From Granulosicoccaceae bacterium (GTDB taxonomy: Bacteria; Pseudomonadota; Gammaproteobacteria; Granulosicoccales; Granulosicoccaceae): 6,618 bases of DNA. Position numbers and translations under genes: made by a program. The notes below the pieces were generated by a model. The model was not told where the DNA came from. It worked only from the letters and a program-made list of their open reading frames with translations, and did no database searches. This document shows positions 6,202-6,618 of this stretch, in pieces (the first letter of the stretch is position 1; each line of letters starts with the position of its first letter). The stretch lies in assembly GCA_023301405.1 (NCBI GenBank), contig JALZUX010000162.1, positions 1-6,618 on the forward strand, written 5' to 3'.

Positions 6202-6406
6202 AATTCTTACCTATCAGTTCTAACCGGTTAATTGCAGATTCAGCGACAGTGCCTAAATTCGGATCTGGAGGTAAGCCACAATCGAGTCTCATTAGTGGGT
6301 CCAGCCAAGGCGAACCCGGCAAATTTTGCCGCCAAAGATAGCTTTCAGCTAAATTTAAGTCACAAATGGCACCACTGACGCACTTCACAAATCCTGAATT
6401 CAACAC
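6191..6406 (-). CDS. Doubtful small ORF overlapping the tpa start
   Basis: A 71-codon frame begins with GTG at 6406-6404, directly after an in-frame TGA, and ends 11 bases inside tpa. I do not recognise the protein. It has no clear membrane segment or signal peptide. The C-terminal half is fairly polar with prolines (a run around LPGSPWLDP and LPPDPN) and ends in a helix-like stretch. No strong ribosome binding site precedes the GTG. If real, its stop overlapping the tpa ATG would couple tpa translation to it. It could instead be the decayed tail of a longer gene, or simply an open frame in the tpa leader. The low confidence reflects that choice. Confidence 0.25.
   Translation of the reverse strand: MLNSGFVKCVSGAICDLNLAESYLWRQNLPGSPWLDPLMRLDCGLPPDPNLGTVAESAINRLELIGKNYES
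6221..6230. promoter_or_regulatory. Palindrome TAACCGGTTA just upstream of tpa
   Basis: A perfect 10-bp palindrome lies 20-29 bases upstream of the tpa start, next to its ribosome binding site. It could be an operator half-site pair for a taurine-responsive regulator, but no regulator gene is visible and a 10-bp palindrome can arise by chance. It also lies inside the small overlapping ORF at 6191-6406. Confidence 0.25.
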
Positions 6407-6424
6407 TCAGCGGGTATCGCGGGG

Positions 6425-6618
6425 GGCTGTCCACGAACAGCGCCCAACAGCGGGCACAGTCTTTCAGTCAGCCATTTCGATCAATCTTAGTGAAGCAGAA
6501 GCCAGTCGCCGGACACTTGCCTAGGTGGCTGTCCGAGAACTAGGGTCGTTGCGAGGGTGTGAGATTTCGAGTCAGATATTTCGATCAATAGAGGCGAATA
6601 GTTGTTCTTCTTTAACGA
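6425..6618. repeat. Two degenerate tandem copies of a ~103-bp repeat
   Basis: GGCTGTCC occurs at 6425-6432 and 6527-6534, each followed within two bases by GAAC. AGTCAG followed two bases later by ATTTCGATCAAT occurs at 6466-6485 and 6570-6589. The two pairs are offset by 102 and 104 bases in the same order, so they mark one repeat unit present twice, the second copy running to the window edge. Between these blocks the copies differ widely. No gene is seen here. The first copy also contains an imperfect hairpin (GGGGCTGT with ACAGCGCCC, about 6423-6445). The pattern fits an intergenic repeat or a remnant of a non-autonomous mobile element; I cannot name a family. Confidence 0.6.

Noticed and set aside
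6421..6618. CRISPR array or integron attC site at the right edge.
   Set aside because: Only two diverged units about 103 bases apart are seen, without uniform short repeats and spacers or attC core sites.

Overview
The window looks like a chromosomal segment from a Gram-negative bacterium, most likely a proteobacterium with a respiratory, organonitrogen/organosulfur-using lifestyle. That rests on a four-subunit succinate dehydrogenase-type complex, a glutamate racemase for peptidoglycan and a taurine:pyruvate aminotransferase. Base composition is moderate and even, and the genes are tightly packed. I cannot assign a genus from the sequence; an uncultured marine or symbiotic gammaproteobacterium is a guess only.

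Layout. (1) Positions 1-2407, minus strand: an operon read in the order sdhB (iron-sulfur), sdhC and sdhD (two small three-helix membrane anchors), sdhA (flavoprotein, cut by the left edge). sdhC and sdhD overlap as ATGA, and sdhA starts 3 bases after sdhD. The B-C-D-A order differs from the usual C-D-A-B. The flavoprotein has no histidine in the segment where covalent FAD normally attaches. (2) Positions 2408-2578: a divergent intergenic region with a strong ribosome binding site for a GTG-started sdhB and an operator-like dyad. (3) Positions 2579-3358, plus strand: murI, glutamate racemase. It converges on its right-hand neighbour with only 7 bases between the stop codons. (4) Positions 3366-4568, minus strand: a class-V PLP aminotransferase of the alanine/serine:glyoxylate group. 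(5) Positions 4569-4824: a non-coding stretch with a perfect 14-bp hairpin just behind tpa. (6) Positions 4825-6201, minus strand: tpa, taurine:pyruvate aminotransferase. (7) Positions 6191-6406: a 71-codon minus-strand ORF of doubtful status that overlaps the tpa start. (8) Positions 6407-6618: no convincing gene, but two degenerate copies of a roughly 103-bp tandem repeat.

How the genes may work together. Tpa converts taurine (or hypotaurine) plus pyruvate to sulfoacetaldehyde plus alanine, so pyruvate must be regenerated. Many bacteria use alanine dehydrogenase. Here the next gene downstream on the same strand is an aminotransferase whose family includes alanine:glyoxylate enzymes, so it could recycle alanine to pyruvate; this is inference. 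The Sdh complex would feed electrons from succinate, or a related dicarboxylate, to the quinone pool. Nothing in the window ties it functionally to the taurine genes, and murI between them is a cell-wall housekeeping gene.

No CRISPR array, tRNA, rRNA, transposase gene or obvious defence system is visible.
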